DNA from: Proteles cristata cristata
Lineage: Eukaryota > Chordata > Mammalia > Carnivora > Hyaenidae
Direction: 5' to 3'
NCBI GenBank assembly: GCA_017311185.1
Contig: JAESUZ010005179.1
Span: forward strand, 186,001 to 250,000
Length of the DNA: 64,000 nt
Below are positions 11,110 to 23,580 of this stretch, in pieces. A program made the position numbers and the translations under genes. Every line of letters starts with the position of its first letter. The stretch's first letter is position 1. Under the pieces are notes generated by a model. It did no database searches. It saw only the letters and a list, made by a program, of their open reading frames with translations, and had not been told where the DNA came from.

Positions 11110-12539
11110 AAAATCACTAATTTCATTTAACAATCTTCATAACATACAAATTCATTAGGTATTTTCACTGCCTCTAATTTTGTGTTTTGAGAATGCACGC
11201 CACGCTCAATGCCCTCAAAGCCAAAGGTCTTACGCGTAGTTCAACGTACTTGGTGCATCTGTTATAAATTCCCTCCACTGTTTCGTCTACTCTTTCAGAT
11301 AGAACATAAAACATTCACACAACTCCAAAACTGTGACATTCTAAGCAAAACTGGGCCCACTCCAAGAATTTTCATTGAAACGAAGTGAGATTCCATCCAA
11401 TGTGTTTGCACCAAAAAGTTTCACAGCTCTTCCACAGTGTCCTAGAGGCTGAATTACGTGAATGAAATCTCATACAAGAAAGTTATGAACTTAACCAATT
11501 CAATCAGCCCCAATTCAGGGGGCTGCCATCAGGTGGAATGTATCCTATGGGACTCTGGGCCTACCTGGCATCAAAACCACCACTTGAGGTGGAAATTAAA
11601 ACTCTGCAAGAGAGTCTGAATAAGAATAACCCAATTTTAAAAAGTGAAGAACTTGATAAATATGATCTTGCTGGTATTTATCCTATTCTAGTTAGCATAT
11701 CAAGAGTCAATTCTGGGGTAAATTTGTCAACTGGCCAAAATTCTCATAAGTAATTTGCTTCCTAACTAATTAAATGTAAGCAGATCCCAACACTGTCTCT
11801 ATACGCCTTTTTAAAAATAAAATCTAAAATTGCTTTGAAACAGTCTCCATGAAAACAGCATTAGTTTTATAGCCAAACCCAACACTGAGCTACAGAATAC
11901 TGGGGTTAAGGGCTGAGAGGAAACTTATAAACCATCTTGACTCACTTTACTATGGGAGAAACGACATTGCAGGAAGGACAATGTTAAGAACAGCGCAGTA
12001 AGACTGTTTAATGCATAAACCCGTTGTTAAGAAGGAGAAATTCCCAACAAAATGTCAGGGCTCTAATACTTCAGAGGCTAAATCTGGGGGGCACAGGGGC
12101 AGAAGCGCCCTCCTCGCTCCGGCTGCACCCCCGGGGCTGCCACAATGGACCATCGCAATAGGGAAGAGCTGAGAGCTGCTGAATCAACCAGACGTAAGCA
12201 AGGGTCCTACCGCATGGACGGAATCAGAACCAGAACTTAACTGAGGAGAAAAGTGTCAGTACTTTGTTCCTTACACAACGATAGGGAGTTTCTTTTCTTT
12301 TTTTTTTCCCTGTGGATGATGGATGTAGAAGTTGAAATTTGTTAGCATTTTAATCTATTGCCTTGTTACTAAGGAGTCATTAACGTTACTTAAAATTAAA
12401 AGGTAACGATATTAGTAGTAATGGCGGTGGTAACAGTAATAGAGTAGTAAAAGGCGAAAGATTCATATGATCTGAAGAGAAACCAGAGTAAACACAGAGC
12501 AGTAATCATAATAGTAAGAGTGTCGAACACATAGAGCAC

Positions 12540-13035
12540 CTTAAGAGTTGGGCACTGTGTTTAACACATGGATTCTTACATGTAACCATTTAATTAATCA
12601 TTTAGCCATTTAATTGTTGCAGTCAGGGCATTTAATCCTTATGGTTACCCACTAAAGAAGATGTACTATACTGTGCTTATTATTTTTTTTTTAATTTTTT
12701 TTTTAATGTTTTATTTATTTCTAGGAGAGAGAGAGAGAGACAGCGTGAGCAGGGGAGGGTCAGAGAGAGAGGGAGTCACAGACTGAAACAGGCTCCAGGC
12801 TCTGAGCTGGCAGTCAGCACAGAGCCCGACGCGGGGCTCGAACCCACGAACCGCGAGATCATGACCTAAGTGAAAGTCGGATGCTTAACCGACTAAACCA
12901 CCCAGGTGCCCCTATACTATGCTTATTTTATAGATAAGGCAACAAGGTACAAAGAGGTTCCGTACTTAATGCAATTTCCCATAGCTAGTAAGTAGCAGAG
13001 CCAAAATTCAAACCTACCCAGCTTGATTTCAGAGC
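12540..13035 (-). mobile_element. MIR split by a young SINE
   Basis: The left MIR part (12540-12680) carries the terminal region and the right part (12912-13035) carries GATAAGGCAACAAGG and the AGTAAGTAGCAGAGCCAAAATTC core. The two halves are contiguous once the SINE at 12681-12911 is removed. Confidence 0.8.
12681..12911 (-). mobile_element. Felid SINE, young CTGACTGCCAG subfamily
   Basis: A full-length minus-strand copy with the GCTGGCAGTCAGCACAGAGC block and GACTGAAACAGGCTCC. Duplication ATACTGTGCTTATT before and ATACTATGCTTATT after (one mismatch). Confidence 0.95.
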
Positions 13036-14313
13036 AAAAATAATTCATTTCATTGATGGAATTAAACTAACTACATGGAAATAATACTGAGGACATCGAA
13101 ACAAACACATTATATAGTTTTTAAATTAAGAAAGAAAAAAAACCTTAACATTCACCTTGTTTTTCTTCCCTTGTAAAACCTGAGTCCCCAAATGACAAAG
13201 TGTACTTTAAACTACATAAATACTGCTGACGCCCCAAGTGTACCCCATCATTTTTTCTCACCACCTATTCTGCAAACTAAGCTCTCTTAGGAGAAGTAAA
13301 CTTCCACATCCATACAGATTAACTATAGGGCTAAGAACTGAGGCTGCCTACATACACATGACTTTATTATTTGTGCCAAGAAATTCTTACCCAAAGATAA
13401 GGCTGTAAATCAGTAAATAACTTCATTGTTTGCTTCAGGAACTTCCCAAAAGTCCATTTGCCCCAACAATAGACTAGTCAAACAGTCCCCTTTCCACAAT
13501 ATTCCCTCAACTGGACAAACAACTCACTTATCCACGAACTGTGTACTTAACAAGACTTGGTTAAGAGCTTTGTCTCACAGTTTCCACTAATCCTATTCGA
13601 TCATGAACTTTACCCAGTATCAATCAGATCAGTTCACTGAAAGACCCACCTTAAATCTCTGAAGGTTACACCCGAAACCCTACAATATAGGCCAATTCTC
13701 TCCCCCTGATAAAGTCTGCCAAGACCATCAAGGTACGTTCTCATTGTCCTAAGCAACAGTTTTGCTTGACTGAAGCTATTCTGGACTTCTTCAGGGGGAG
13801 TTGATAGGCAACAGAAGGAAATGACCCAATTCTATTTCAAATGCTCTCTTATCAACAACACCTTTTTAAAAAATCCCTTCTTCCCTCATACCGATTCTAG
13901 GCCGCAGGTGAATCAAATATGCCAGGAAGTGAGATCATTATAGAAAAAGATAAACATACGCCAGCAACTGAAAGGGCTCACATAAATCTAACAATAAATT
14001 CAACACGAGACTTTGAGCTCTATTTTACTGTAGCCATAATTTAACCCTAAGCTATACTGGATTAATTACACATTTAAAAGTGGTCTAAAAGGCTCCCTAA
14101 AATTAAGATTTATAAAGAAAGTAAAAGAAAAACAAAGGTCTCAAAATGCCAAAGTTTAAAGTATTCTGCCATCTGATCAGATTTTACAAAATTTCCTTTA
14201 ATCAACTCGTATGCCTCTAATGTTATGTATCGAATATAAACACATGAAATATAGCCAATCTTTAAAAAAAAAGCTCGAAGAATGATTTAAACCTATATAA
14301 ATATAAAATTACT

Positions 14314-14534
14314 TTTTTTTTTTTTTTAAATGTTTTACTTATTTCTAGGAGAGAGAGAGAGACAGCGTGAACAGGGGAGGGTCAGAGAGAGAGGGAGTCA
14401 CAGACTGAAACAGGCTCCAGGCTCCGAGCTGGCAGTCAGCACAGAGCCCGATGTGGGACTCGAACCCACGAACCGCGAGATCATGACCCAAGCGAAAGTC
14501 GGACGCTTAACCGACTAAGCCACCCAGGCGCCCC
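14314..14534 (-). mobile_element. Felid SINE, young CTGACTGCCAG subfamily
   Basis: A full-length minus-strand copy. AAAATTACT flanks it at 14305-14313 and 14535-14543. It has all subfamily marks and a few private changes (GATGTGGGACTCG). Confidence 0.95.
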
Positions 14535-14795
14535 AAAATTACTCATTTTTTGACATCACCTTTCACTTAATCATCTTTATTAGACTTCAGTTATACTTAG
14601 CTATGCAATTATTAAAGTACATAACCATATTTACTATAATGCTATTTTATTCCTGTCTCTCCATGCATCTCATTTTCTTCAGAAAAAATTAAAACAGTTG
14701 CAAACCCGACTGAACGTATTAAGATGCCAAAGATAAGTTTTTTAATGAAGTTGAGGCTTTTAAACAAGAAGAATTTGTCGCATCATATTAAAACA

Positions 14796-14998
14796 TGCAC
14801 CAGTTAGCTAAGCGCCTGACTCCTAGTTTTGGCTCAGGTCCTGATTTTATGGTTCGTGAGTTCCAGCCCCACATCAGGCTCCATGCTGACAGTTCAGAAT
14901 CTGTTTGGGATTCTCTCTCTCTCTCTCTCTGCCCCTCCCTTGCTCGTGCTCTCACTCAAAATAAATAAATAAACCTAAAAAAGTAATAATAAAATAAA
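14796..14998 (+). mobile_element. Felid SINE, 5' truncated
   Basis: It starts inside the A box (CAGTTAGCTAAGCGCCTGAC) and has a diverged B box (GAGTTCCAGCCCCACATCAGG), a CT tract and repeated AAATAAATAAACC tail. Confidence 0.9.
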
Positions 14999-14999
14999 G

Positions 15000-15098
15000 C
15001 ATGTATTATGTATGTAAGTTATATTATGTATGTATGTGTATACATACGTGTGTATACGTATGTGGGTACAAATGTGTATGTGCATGTGTGTATATTCA
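15000..15098. repeat. (TATG)n/(TGTA)n microsatellite
   Basis: TATGTATG, TGTGTA and related units follow the SINE tail for about 100 bp. Confidence 0.85.
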
Positions 15099-15234
15099 TC
15101 CCAAGGTAAGAAAAAAGAATGCAGCATAAAATCTCAATTTTGTTTTTCATAGCTTGTCAACACCAGCCATTTCAAATATGATTATTACTTCCTGTGGAAG
15201 TGTTGCTAATCATGTTATTGTAACCATCTTACTG

Positions 15235-15480
15235 TGGAGCCCTAAATGTAGAGGAAAGAACGTGGAGGTTAGAAGGCAACAGGTCTGTACCCTAGATTCC
15301 TGACTCTAAACTGGGGAAAATAACTTATTCTCAGATAGCCTCAGCTCACTTATCTGGAAAAGAATGAGATATCCACCTACTTGGCATAACTGATATGACT
15401 ATTAAAGGAGATATGTATAAGGCGCTCAGTTTACAGTCTAGCACACGGTGGTAAGGCCTCCATAAATATTCGTTACCGCC
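15235..15480 (+). mobile_element. MIR SINE fossil
   Basis: MIR order on the plus strand: AGAGGAAAGAACGTGGAGG, TAACTTATTCTCAG, TCACTTATCTGGAAAAG and CCTCCATAAATATTCG. Confidence 0.75.
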
Positions 15481-16239
15481 ACACATATTAGCTCCCTATA
15501 ACTGTGGTCTTAAGGATTTACAAGATATTAAAGTACTTCCTAAATAATTAAAGAAGTATTAATTATGCAACAAGATCTTTAAGATCTTCATATCCTTTCA
15601 ACCAATAATTCTATTTCTAGAAAAGTGGCCAGAGGAAATGATTAGAGATACAGTCAAATATTAATGTACAAAGATATTCAAAACTTTATTGTTAACATCA
15701 AAAAACTGGAAACAACCTAAGTATCCCAATATTATACTACATCTCTATGACTGCATGGTGTACAACTACTAAAATATTCATGAAGAATTAAGAGCATCCA
15801 AAAATGCTCCGTAAAATTAAAACAATATCCTATGCACTACATCACAACAAACACAATTACATGTCAGTATACACACAGACACACATATATTCAGAAGAAA
15901 AAGGATTTGGAGGAAATATAAAAGTATTAACAACGACTATGTCAAGACAATGGAAAAACAGGTAACTTTTATGGTTTCCTTTTTCACTCCATTTCTAAGT
16001 GTTCTACTGTATACCTGAAGTACTTTTGATACTTAGGGGAAAAAAAAACTAAAAAAATCCATTCACCTATGTTTATTATTCAGAATATTCTACTTTTTTT
16101 TAAGGATAATCTTTTAAATTATACCCGTCTCATTTCCAAAAGGATTTGGAATAGTTGACAAAAATGTATACAACAGAATAAAACAAAGAGATGAAGAAAG
16201 ATAAAAAAGTTTACAGACTCTCTGTATATAGCCATATAT

Positions 16240-16302
16240 ACACATCTACCTATCTACGCATCTGTGTACATGTATGTGTGTGTATGAATATGTATTTACA
16301 TA
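16240..16302. repeat. TA/TG-rich microsatellite
   Basis: ACATCTACC, TATCTACG then TGTATGTGTGTGTATG units. Confidence 0.7.
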
Positions 16303-16712
16303 TTCAGTCAAAGAATTCTGTTTCACGTATTAAGCACTAAAGGAAGTTTCTTCAGCTTTCTCAGGGCACACTCCAGACATTGTTTTAAGGCCTATTTCAC
16401 TGAACTAAGTAAATCAGGTTTGTGGTTGGGAGGAGGCAGATCTAAAGTCAAGGAATCAAGACCTCAAACAGGACAAGCATGATCATGATCAGCACCAAGG
16501 AACGTCTTTTTTAAAAATGTACAGCTATGCAGATAAATATAAGTGTAGGCAGACTTTTCACTCATCTTACCTTTGTTCATGTGACTCCAAAGGAAAAAAA
16601 ATACTAAAATTATACTTTAATTTCTGCGATGAAGTACATCAAAAATATGAACTAAGAAAATAAGCTATTAACAAAATGTATTCAGATATATTGTATTTAA
16701 CACAGTACTTAC

Positions 16713-16818
16713 CTTCACTGATGGCATGGGGCTTAATGATGCAACAGGTACAATTGGTAAATTTTGCAGTGTTTGCTGGTCCACAAACTCCACTTGAAGG
16801 AAAAAATAACTCCATTTC
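16713..16818 (-). CDS. NME7: NME7 exon 7 (residues 217-251 plus 1 nt; linker and NDK domain B start)
   Basis: This 106-bp exon encodes EMELFFPSSGVCGPANTAKF, TNCTCCIIKPHAISE, and leaves G of a Gly codon. The first part is the inter-domain linker. CIIKPHAISEG is the beta1 nucleotide-binding signature of the second NDK domain. The acceptor is GTCTTTAG|GAAATG and the donor is GTGAAG|GTAAGT, both near consensus. The next coding exons, expected to begin with the codon remainder and LLGKI, were not found between 1 and 16712, so the following intron runs past the left edge. Confidence 0.97.
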
Positions 16819-16952
16819 CTAAAGACAGAGAGAAATAACTTTGGCACATGTCATCTCTTATCTTGAACTCCTAGGATGTTTATGTGAGAGAAAGAAAATG
16901 ACATGATTACTTTTAAAGTTTCATAGTATAAATTCTTTGCTTCAAATTTTCT

Positions 16953-17184
16953 TTCTTTTTTTTAAAAAAAAATTTTTTTTAAATGTTTTATTTATTTCTA
17001 GGAGAGAGACAGCATGAGTAGGGGAGGGTCAGAGAGAGAGGGAGTCACAGACTCTGAAACAGGCTCCAGGCTCTGAGCTGGCAGTCAGCACAGAGCCCGA
17101 CGCGGGGCTCAAACCCACGAACCGTGAGATCATGACCTAAGCGAAAGTCGGACGTTTAACCAACTAAGCCACCCAGGCGCCCCA
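16953..17184 (-). mobile_element. Felid SINE, young CTGACTGCCAG subfamily
   Basis: A full-length minus-strand copy only about 135 bp upstream of NME7 exon 7, in gene-sense orientation. TCTTTGCTTCAAATTTTCT flanks it at 16934-16952 and 17185-17203, a perfect 19-bp duplication. Confidence 0.96.
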
Positions 17185-18559
17185 TCTTTGCTTCAAATTT
17201 TCTAAAAACTACTTTTACAAAGACTGATTAACTGAACCCTGTTTTAGGTCTTGTAATCAAAAGATCATATAAAAAAGTACAATGAAAGTAATGAGAACAT
17301 GTATCATTCTGCCCTAGGATTAAAACTAATAACATCTTAACATACTTTGAATATTGGAAGTAATGAATATAAAGTTCTTATTTTCCTCAAAGCATTAGTT
17401 CACAGACACAGGTCCAATTTTAGATTTTTTATTGAAATATGTAAAATTAAAAACTAGGGTTTCTTTGTAAAAACAGATTAGTATTTAAGAATCAGAACTA
17501 CAAAATTAGTTTTAATTAATTAGTTTAAACTAGTTCTAGCATACAATTAAATCATACAAGCTTTATTTTATAACCAGATTCAGTCTATGTTATCTGCTTT
17601 GCACATGGTTCACTAAGACAACAACTCAGCAATTTGAACTAGCCACAAACACAGTCACACTAATTAATTCTTTTAATTATTTAGACAAATGCTTTCCGCC
17701 CAAAGCTTTTCCTTTTATTTCCAGTACACCCTATAAATCCCTCAGTCCAAAGGTCCAAAGAACTCTACCAATGTGTAAAGGACCACTCCAAACATCACCG
17801 ACTTCAGGAGGAGGCCTTTTGTGATGTCCCCAATCAAAACTGTGGCTATTTGGGTAACTGCCCTTCCCAAGTTTTAAATTTGAAGCAAGTAACTAACCTG
17901 CATGGCTTTGCAGGTCCCTTAGCATCTGACACAAATGCCTCAAACTAAGTATTCATTTATCCTCGAATTTAAAAATTGAAAGATCATAGGAAGTGTTAAC
18001 GTGGCCACACTGATGTACAATTTTGAAAACCACAGAGAACGTGAGGAATTGTTCAAACTGTAGTGTATACACCAGTGCAGTTCTGGCGGTAAGACATCTT
18101 AGAATTAAATGTTCTATTCCTTAGACATTGGATATTTTCCTATCACATTGCCGTCTTTGTTTATGACTCTTCTTGACCGTAACAACAGCAACGTCCACTT
18201 CTAGTCCTGCATCAGATGACTTGATTACCTACTCTCAGAGGAACTGTATGATCCAAGTGAAAACTCCACCCCTATGGGGTCCTGACAGGTAATGAATGAA
18301 TGAAGTCAACTTGACATAGCAAGAGGGTTGCAGCCTGGAAAGGAAGTGCCTCCTCTGGAGCTCCTGTTTCTCTGCTTCCTTTGCAACAAAACTCCTCAAA
18401 AGGGGGGGAGGGGTCTTTATTCTCTCTCTTTACTTTTCACCTCCATTCTCTCTAAAAGTGGCAATCACTTGGGTTTGCAAACTGCTCAATGTGACCTCTG
18501 CACTGCCAAGTCCTCTGGCTACTTCTCAGCCCTCACCCCCTGGCCCAAACAGGATTTGA

Positions 18560-20035
18560 CACAGGTGATCTCTCTCTACATCCTGGAATGCTTTCGTCCC
18601 TTGACTTTCTTCCTACTTCACTGGCTGCTCTTCCTCAGTCTCCTCTGATGGTTTTCTCCCATGTGGCTGACCCCTGTGTTGGCGAGCTCCGGGGTCCATC
18701 TTCTATCTACCGGCACTCTCTCGATGAGCTCAAGTCCCATGTCTTTAAATGCCACCTGTATTCTGATGGCTCCCACGTTTCTGCCTCCAGTCCAACCTCC
18801 TCCCTAAATTCCACACCCATATCAAAGCCACTACCACTTATAGAGGATTCACATTTATTTATTTATTTTTTTTAATGTCTTATTTATTTCTAGGAGAGAG
18901 AGAGACAGCGTGAGCAGGGGAGGGTCAGAGAGAGAGAGAGTCACAGAGTGAAACAGGCTCCAGGCTCTAAGCTGGCAGTCAGCACAGAGCCCGACGCGGG
19001 GCTTGAACCCACGAACTGCGAGATCATGACCCAAGTGAAAGTCGGACGCTTAACTGACTAAGCCACCCAGGTGCCCCAGAGGATTCACATTTAAAATGTC
19101 CTGATTTCCACAGTCTCCCATAAAATCTGTTCACTCGCACCCTATTTTCCCATCGTTCCAACTGCACAGGCCAAAGGAAAGAACTTTGAGTGATCCCTGA
19201 TTCCTCTCCTTTCCTTGGCCATCCATCTAATCTCTCAGAAAATCCTTTATAACATGTCCAGAATCCAACCACTTCCATATCGGACACCCGGTCCATGACT
19301 ATCACCAATTCTCCCTTTGACAACTGCTCTAACCTCCTAACTGATCTGCCATTCCAACTTTTCCCCCAACACACCTACACCCACCTGGCCTGATCTATTC
19401 TTAACACTGCAGACAGCACGAAACCTGCAAAACACACGCTGCTCCTCTGCACAGAACACTCCAGTAGCCTTTTATCTCATTCAGCATGAAGTTTAAGGTT
19501 CTAGATGTCTACAAGGCCTTATTATAGGCTCTGGTCCCTAGGCTCCCAGCTATACCTTGAGCTAATCATCTACTTCCACAAAAAAACACTTAGATTTCTG
19601 TTCCGGCACCAGTGACCCCACCCACTCACTGTTTAAACCCAGCAGACAAGTTCCCACCGCAGAACCTTCGCCAGGTATCGTTCCCTTTCTCGCGGAACAC
19701 TCTTCCTCTCTGATACCTGCAGGGTGTCTCCCTCACTTCCTTCTCTTCTCTGCTCAAACCAGAGACTGTGAGGGCTTCCTGACATAGATTTGTGTTCATA
19801 TAAACATATTTAACAGCATTCCTCACTTCTACTCAACACACAGTCCTTCCTCCACCCTGGTCTTTCTCTATCCCTTCCCCTGCTTTATCATCTTCATAGT
19901 ACTTACCACCTGACTTGTTTTATGTCTATTTATTTATTATCTGGCATCCCCTTCACCATCAGAACTGATGTAGGCTCCCAGGAAGCCAGGACCCAGTTTG
20001 GCCCTAGCAGCTTCTCAATATAACGAAATGACTGA
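18560..20035 (+). mobile_element. L2 LINE, long plus-strand tract
   Basis: L2 3'-half order: CACTGGCTGCTCTTCCTCAG, TCTCCCATGTGGCTGACC, TGCCACCTGTATTCTGATGG; then after the SINE CAGTCTCCCATAAAATCTG, AGTGATCCCTGATTCC, TGCTCTAACCTCCTAACTG, CTCATTCAGCATGAAG, GTGTCTCCCTCACTTCC and TAGTACTTACCACCTGAC. It is interrupted by the SINE at 18858-19077. Short open frames in it are decayed. Confidence 0.8.
18858..19077 (-). mobile_element. Felid SINE, young subfamily, inserted in L2
   Basis: A full-length minus-strand copy. AGAGGATTCACATTTA flanks it at 18842-18857 and 19078-19093, a perfect 16-bp duplication. Confidence 0.96.
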
Positions 20036-20089
20036 AATTCAGAAACTAATAAATCCTGCATGTGCTGAATAAGATACATCTATCCACGC

Positions 20090-20205
20090 TGCACACATGA
20101 GAAAGCCTGGAGTCATAAGCCCTTACAGGTTAGCAAGTGGCAAAGTCAGGATCCGGATCCAGTTCACAGTGGTTCCAAAGCCCCGGACTTTGTCCACTAC
20201 CTGTC
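20090..20205 (-). mobile_element. MIR fossil
   Basis: CAGGTTAGCAAGTGGCAAAG, TCAGGATCCGGATCCAG and CCAAAGCCCCGGACTTTG follow the antisense MIR core. Confidence 0.65.
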
Positions 20206-21439
20206 CTTCAAAAGTAAAGAAGCTGTGCTAACCTGTTCCACCTCTAGTTGAACCAATTAATGGGCCAATTATTTTTGTCTCGATTTTCCTCTCTTTTCTT
20301 CCTCAATTTTTAAAAATGAAAATGCCAGCTTTCCAAGTACTCATTTACATATGCTGAATAAATATGTGTTTCAGGGAAGGTTTTACTTAAATATACCTTC
20401 TCAGTTGAACGCGAGTAATTCTATTTTATGCCGTTGCTTTCTCTTTCTCCCTGTGCAGGCTGTCTTATAGTCACAGTGATTAATCTAAGCTGACATTTGC
20501 AAGAGCACTTCTACTAGGTCATTGTTATGGCAATTAATTTAGAGACTTCACACAACAAACGTAATAGTCACAAAAAAAATAAAGAAATAAAATAAATGTT
20601 GGCATTCCTTTGTGATTTGAGCTGCTTAAGCAGTTTACATAAGGCTCCTCTCCCACCTAGGGTCCCTGCTATTACTCTTAGCCTTTTACATATTCCTGAA
20701 CTGCCTAGCAGAAATATGTAACTTTACTACAAAGACTCCATGAGTCTTCGCTTTTTGAACTATATCTTACTTAAAACATTGTAACAAAACACCTGCACTG
20801 TTTCATAAATTTCACCTAAGACCCCATGGTAATCTCACTGAAACATCTGACTAATCTACATTGAATGATTGCTGGTTAAAAGTTTCTCCAAAACTTTCAT
20901 ATAGTAATTTTAAATATCATTGTTGTAAGTGCCTCAGACTAAACATGAAAACACTGAACTTTCTCTCTATATACCCTAACACCAAATAAGAAATCTGTTC
21001 TCAGAAAATCCAAAACTTTAAGAAATGAAAGTCATGTGATCAATGCAGCCTTATTTACAAATCAAAAAGAGAACCTAACAAGACGTCCAAAAGTAAGGGG
21101 ATATTTAAATAAATCATGTTATATCCATATAACAAAATATTCCGTAGTCAATAAAATTTACTCTTATGATAATAATACTGTAACATGAAAAATACCAAAT
21201 TAAGTGAAAAAATTAATCAAGTTAAAATCATGTACATGGTGTTTACTATGTAAATTATATAAATGATCAAGGGAATGAGATGGAAGGAATATTCCATAAA
21301 CAAACTGTAAACATCAGTGGCAGGATTACTAATGCTAAATCTTCTTCTCCACTTGCCAAATTTTCTGAAAGTGTTTCCATCACTAACATATTCTAAAAGA
21401 CTATAATGTTTAAAACAAGGGAAGCCGCTACTTCTGGTA

Positions 21440-21665
21440 TCCACAGTGGAGACTGGCGGTTAAACACCGGGCTCTGCAGCCAGAGCTGCCTGGGCTCAAG
21501 TTGTCAGGAGGCCAAGGTGCTTAAATTCACGGAGTTTCAGTTCCTGGTAAATTGGGATGATATAAGCGACTATACAGGAGATTGTGAGAGTTAAATCAGA
21601 TACCAAAGCATGTGGAATGACTCCTGCGACACAGTGAGCACTCAATACACATAAAGTCTGTTGTA
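21440..21665 (+). mobile_element. MIR fossil
   Basis: AGACTGGCGGTTAAACACCG, GAGCTGCCTGGGCTCAAG, CAGTTCCTGGTAAATTGGG, AGAGTTAAATCAGATACC and GAGCACTCAATACACA match MIR on the plus strand. Confidence 0.8.
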
Positions 21666-21694
21666 GTTTTGAGTTCCGAAACATTTTTGAACCG

Positions 21695-21850
21695 AGGTGA
21701 CCTAGATCCTGGAGGCATGATGATGAATCGGACATCCTCAAGGAATTCACAGTCTACTGAGAGGATGAACATAAACACAAACACTTTTAAAACATGGTAA
21801 GAAATAGTGATGTGCAGTAGGTATGAAGCAAGCCTCAAGGAAGGGTACCT
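21695..21850 (-). mobile_element. L2-like 3' end fragment
   Basis: CTCAAGGAATTCACAGTCTA followed by GAGGATGAACATAAACACAAAC resembles the antisense L2 terminal region. It is weakly preserved. Confidence 0.4.
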
Positions 21851-21894
21851 CACAGAACCAGGAAATTGATAACAGCTGAGCAGAGTTGCTGTCA

Positions 21895-22797
21895 CTGGTT
21901 TTTAAGTTTTGTTGAGGTCTAATGATCATACTTCCAACTGAGTATATTTAAAGGATAAAATTTGATAAGTTTTGACATGTTTACTCCTGAGAAAACATCA
22001 CCACAATCAAGATAATAAGCCTATCAGTCATCCCTCCTTCCTCCGGGCAATTCCTTTCTTCTGCCTCTCCCGGCTTTCCCTACCATTAACCATTACCTCC
22101 CTTACTGTCAATAAGTTGGTCCAGTAACCAATGATCTGTTTTCCATCATGAATTAGTTTCATTTTTAATAATTTTACTTAAATATAATTATACAGTATGG
22201 GCTCTTTAGTCCAGCTTCTTTCACTCAGCAAAATGTTGGGAATGCAATGTAGTGTGTATCAATGCTTCATTCTTTTTTATTGCCTAATAGTATTCCAGGT
22301 GTTAATATCATCATTTGTTTATCCACTCATCTCTTGGACATTTGGGTTATTTCTAGTTTTTGGATATCACATATAAGGTGGTTATGAACACAAGTCTTTG
22401 TATCAATAGTGTCTTCATTTCTCTTGGGAAAATACTTAAAAGTGGAATGGCTGGATCATAGGATAGCTGCATGTTTAACTTTTAGTTATTAAGCGCCAGC
22501 CAAACTGGTCACCAAAGTGACTGTGCCATTTTAAATTCTCTTCCATCAGCAGCATATGACAGCTCTAGTTTCTCCTCATTCTTGCCACTTGATATGCCCA
22601 GTCTTTTAAACCACAGCCATTCTAAAAGGTGTGTAGTGGTAGCTCATTGTGGTTTTAATTAGTATTTCCACAATGCCAAATGATGTTGGGCACTTTTAAT
22701 GTGCGCTTATATACCATTCGTGTATCTTCTTTGGTGAAGTAAATGCCTATTAAAAATTTTTGCCCATTTCTAATTGGGATGTTTGTTTTCTTAATAA
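21895..22797 (-). mobile_element. L1 3' part of a 5'-inverted element
   Basis: The antisense L1 3' region: TTTGACATGTTTACTCCTG, CCTTACTGTCAATAAGTTGG, TGGTTATGAACACAAGTC, GGAATGGCTGGATCATAGG, CATTCTAAAAGGTGTGTAG and ATTTTTGCCCATTTC. The consensus position where it starts (reading minus strand from 22797) follows directly after where the opposite-strand piece 22798-23176 stops. Confidence 0.88.
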
Positions 22798-23176
22798 GTT
22801 CAAATCTAATGATGCTGGAGCAATCAGATATCTATATGCAAAACAACAAATTTTGTTCAGACCTTACACCATATATAAAAATTAATTCAAAATGGATCAT
22901 GGAGCTAAATATAAAACCAAAAACTGTAAAACTTCTAGAAGAAAACAAAAGGGAAAAGCTTTGTGACCCTGAATGAGGTGACAATTAGATGTGACACAAA
23001 AACCACAGCACATCAAAGAACAAATTGATAAACTGGACTTCATCAATACTAAAAACTTCTACTCATCAAGGTCACTGTTGAAGAAAGTAAAAATGCAAAC
23101 AATATACAGTGAGAAAGTATTTGCAAATCATGTACTTGGGTAAAAAAAATCTGCATCTGTAATATATAAAGAACTC
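22798..23176 (+). mobile_element. Inverted 5' part of the same L1 (ORF2 segment)
   Basis: Plus-strand ORF2: AGACCTTACACCATATATAA, TTCAAAATGGATCATGGAGC, AACTTCTAGAAGAAAACAAAA, ATTGATAAACTGGACTTCATC and AATATATAAAGAACTC. A frame of 77 codons at 22743-22976 is the remnant of this ORF2 part. Confidence 0.88.
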
Positions 23177-23199
23177 TGAGCAGAGTTTAAAGGGCCAGT

Positions 23200-23580
23200 A
23201 AAAACTACCTGGGCGAAGGGAGAGACGGCGTTCTAGGGCAGAGGCAGAAAGAGTAAAGGCAACAGAGGATGAAGACAGACCACAGTCGAAAGAGGGAGAG
23301 GCAGGATGTGAGACTGGAGAAGAGGCGAGCATTCAGATCATTATCATAAAACATAGTAAGGAGCTTCAACTTGATTCTGGGGATAACGCAGTACTCTGGA
23401 ACATGTTTAGTAGATTCATGACATGGATCAATCAGAATTTTTAGATCTCGTACTCGGAAACCTATGTGGAAGAGGTATCTGAGGGAGAAAAGTTTGAGCC
23501 AGAGCTATTGCAGCAGCGCGGGTCACACCCAGAACAGTGAGAGGAGGAATGAAGGAAAAGGAGAGAGGTGAAAAAAATGT
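23200..23580 (-). mobile_element. L2 fragment
   Basis: The antisense L2: TTCTAGGGCAGAGGCAGAAAG, GTAAGGAGCTTCAACTTGATTCTG, TGACATGGATCAATCAG and GAGCTATTGCAGCAG follow the L2 order in reverse. Confidence 0.65.

Larger units (their letters stand above)
1..16712 (-). other. NME7: NME7 intron 7, partial
   Basis: This is non-coding sequence downstream of exon 7, truncated by the window edge. It holds SINEs, L1 pieces (1-1068, 3296-3795, 5870-8815), MIR copies, a MER5-like fragment and microsatellites, listed separately. I recognise nothing in 1090-1680, 2055-3030, 3880-4270, 4430-5070, 5240-5870, 9750-10070, 11130-12530, 13040-14300, 15100-15230 and 15490-16240. These may contain very old, unrecognisable repeats. 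A 71-codon open frame at 11538-11753 (+) has no recognised similarity. Confidence 0.85.

Noticed and set aside
11538..11753. 71-codon frame with protein-like composition
   Set aside because: It is too short, has no similar protein that I recognise and no exon boundaries fitting NME7.
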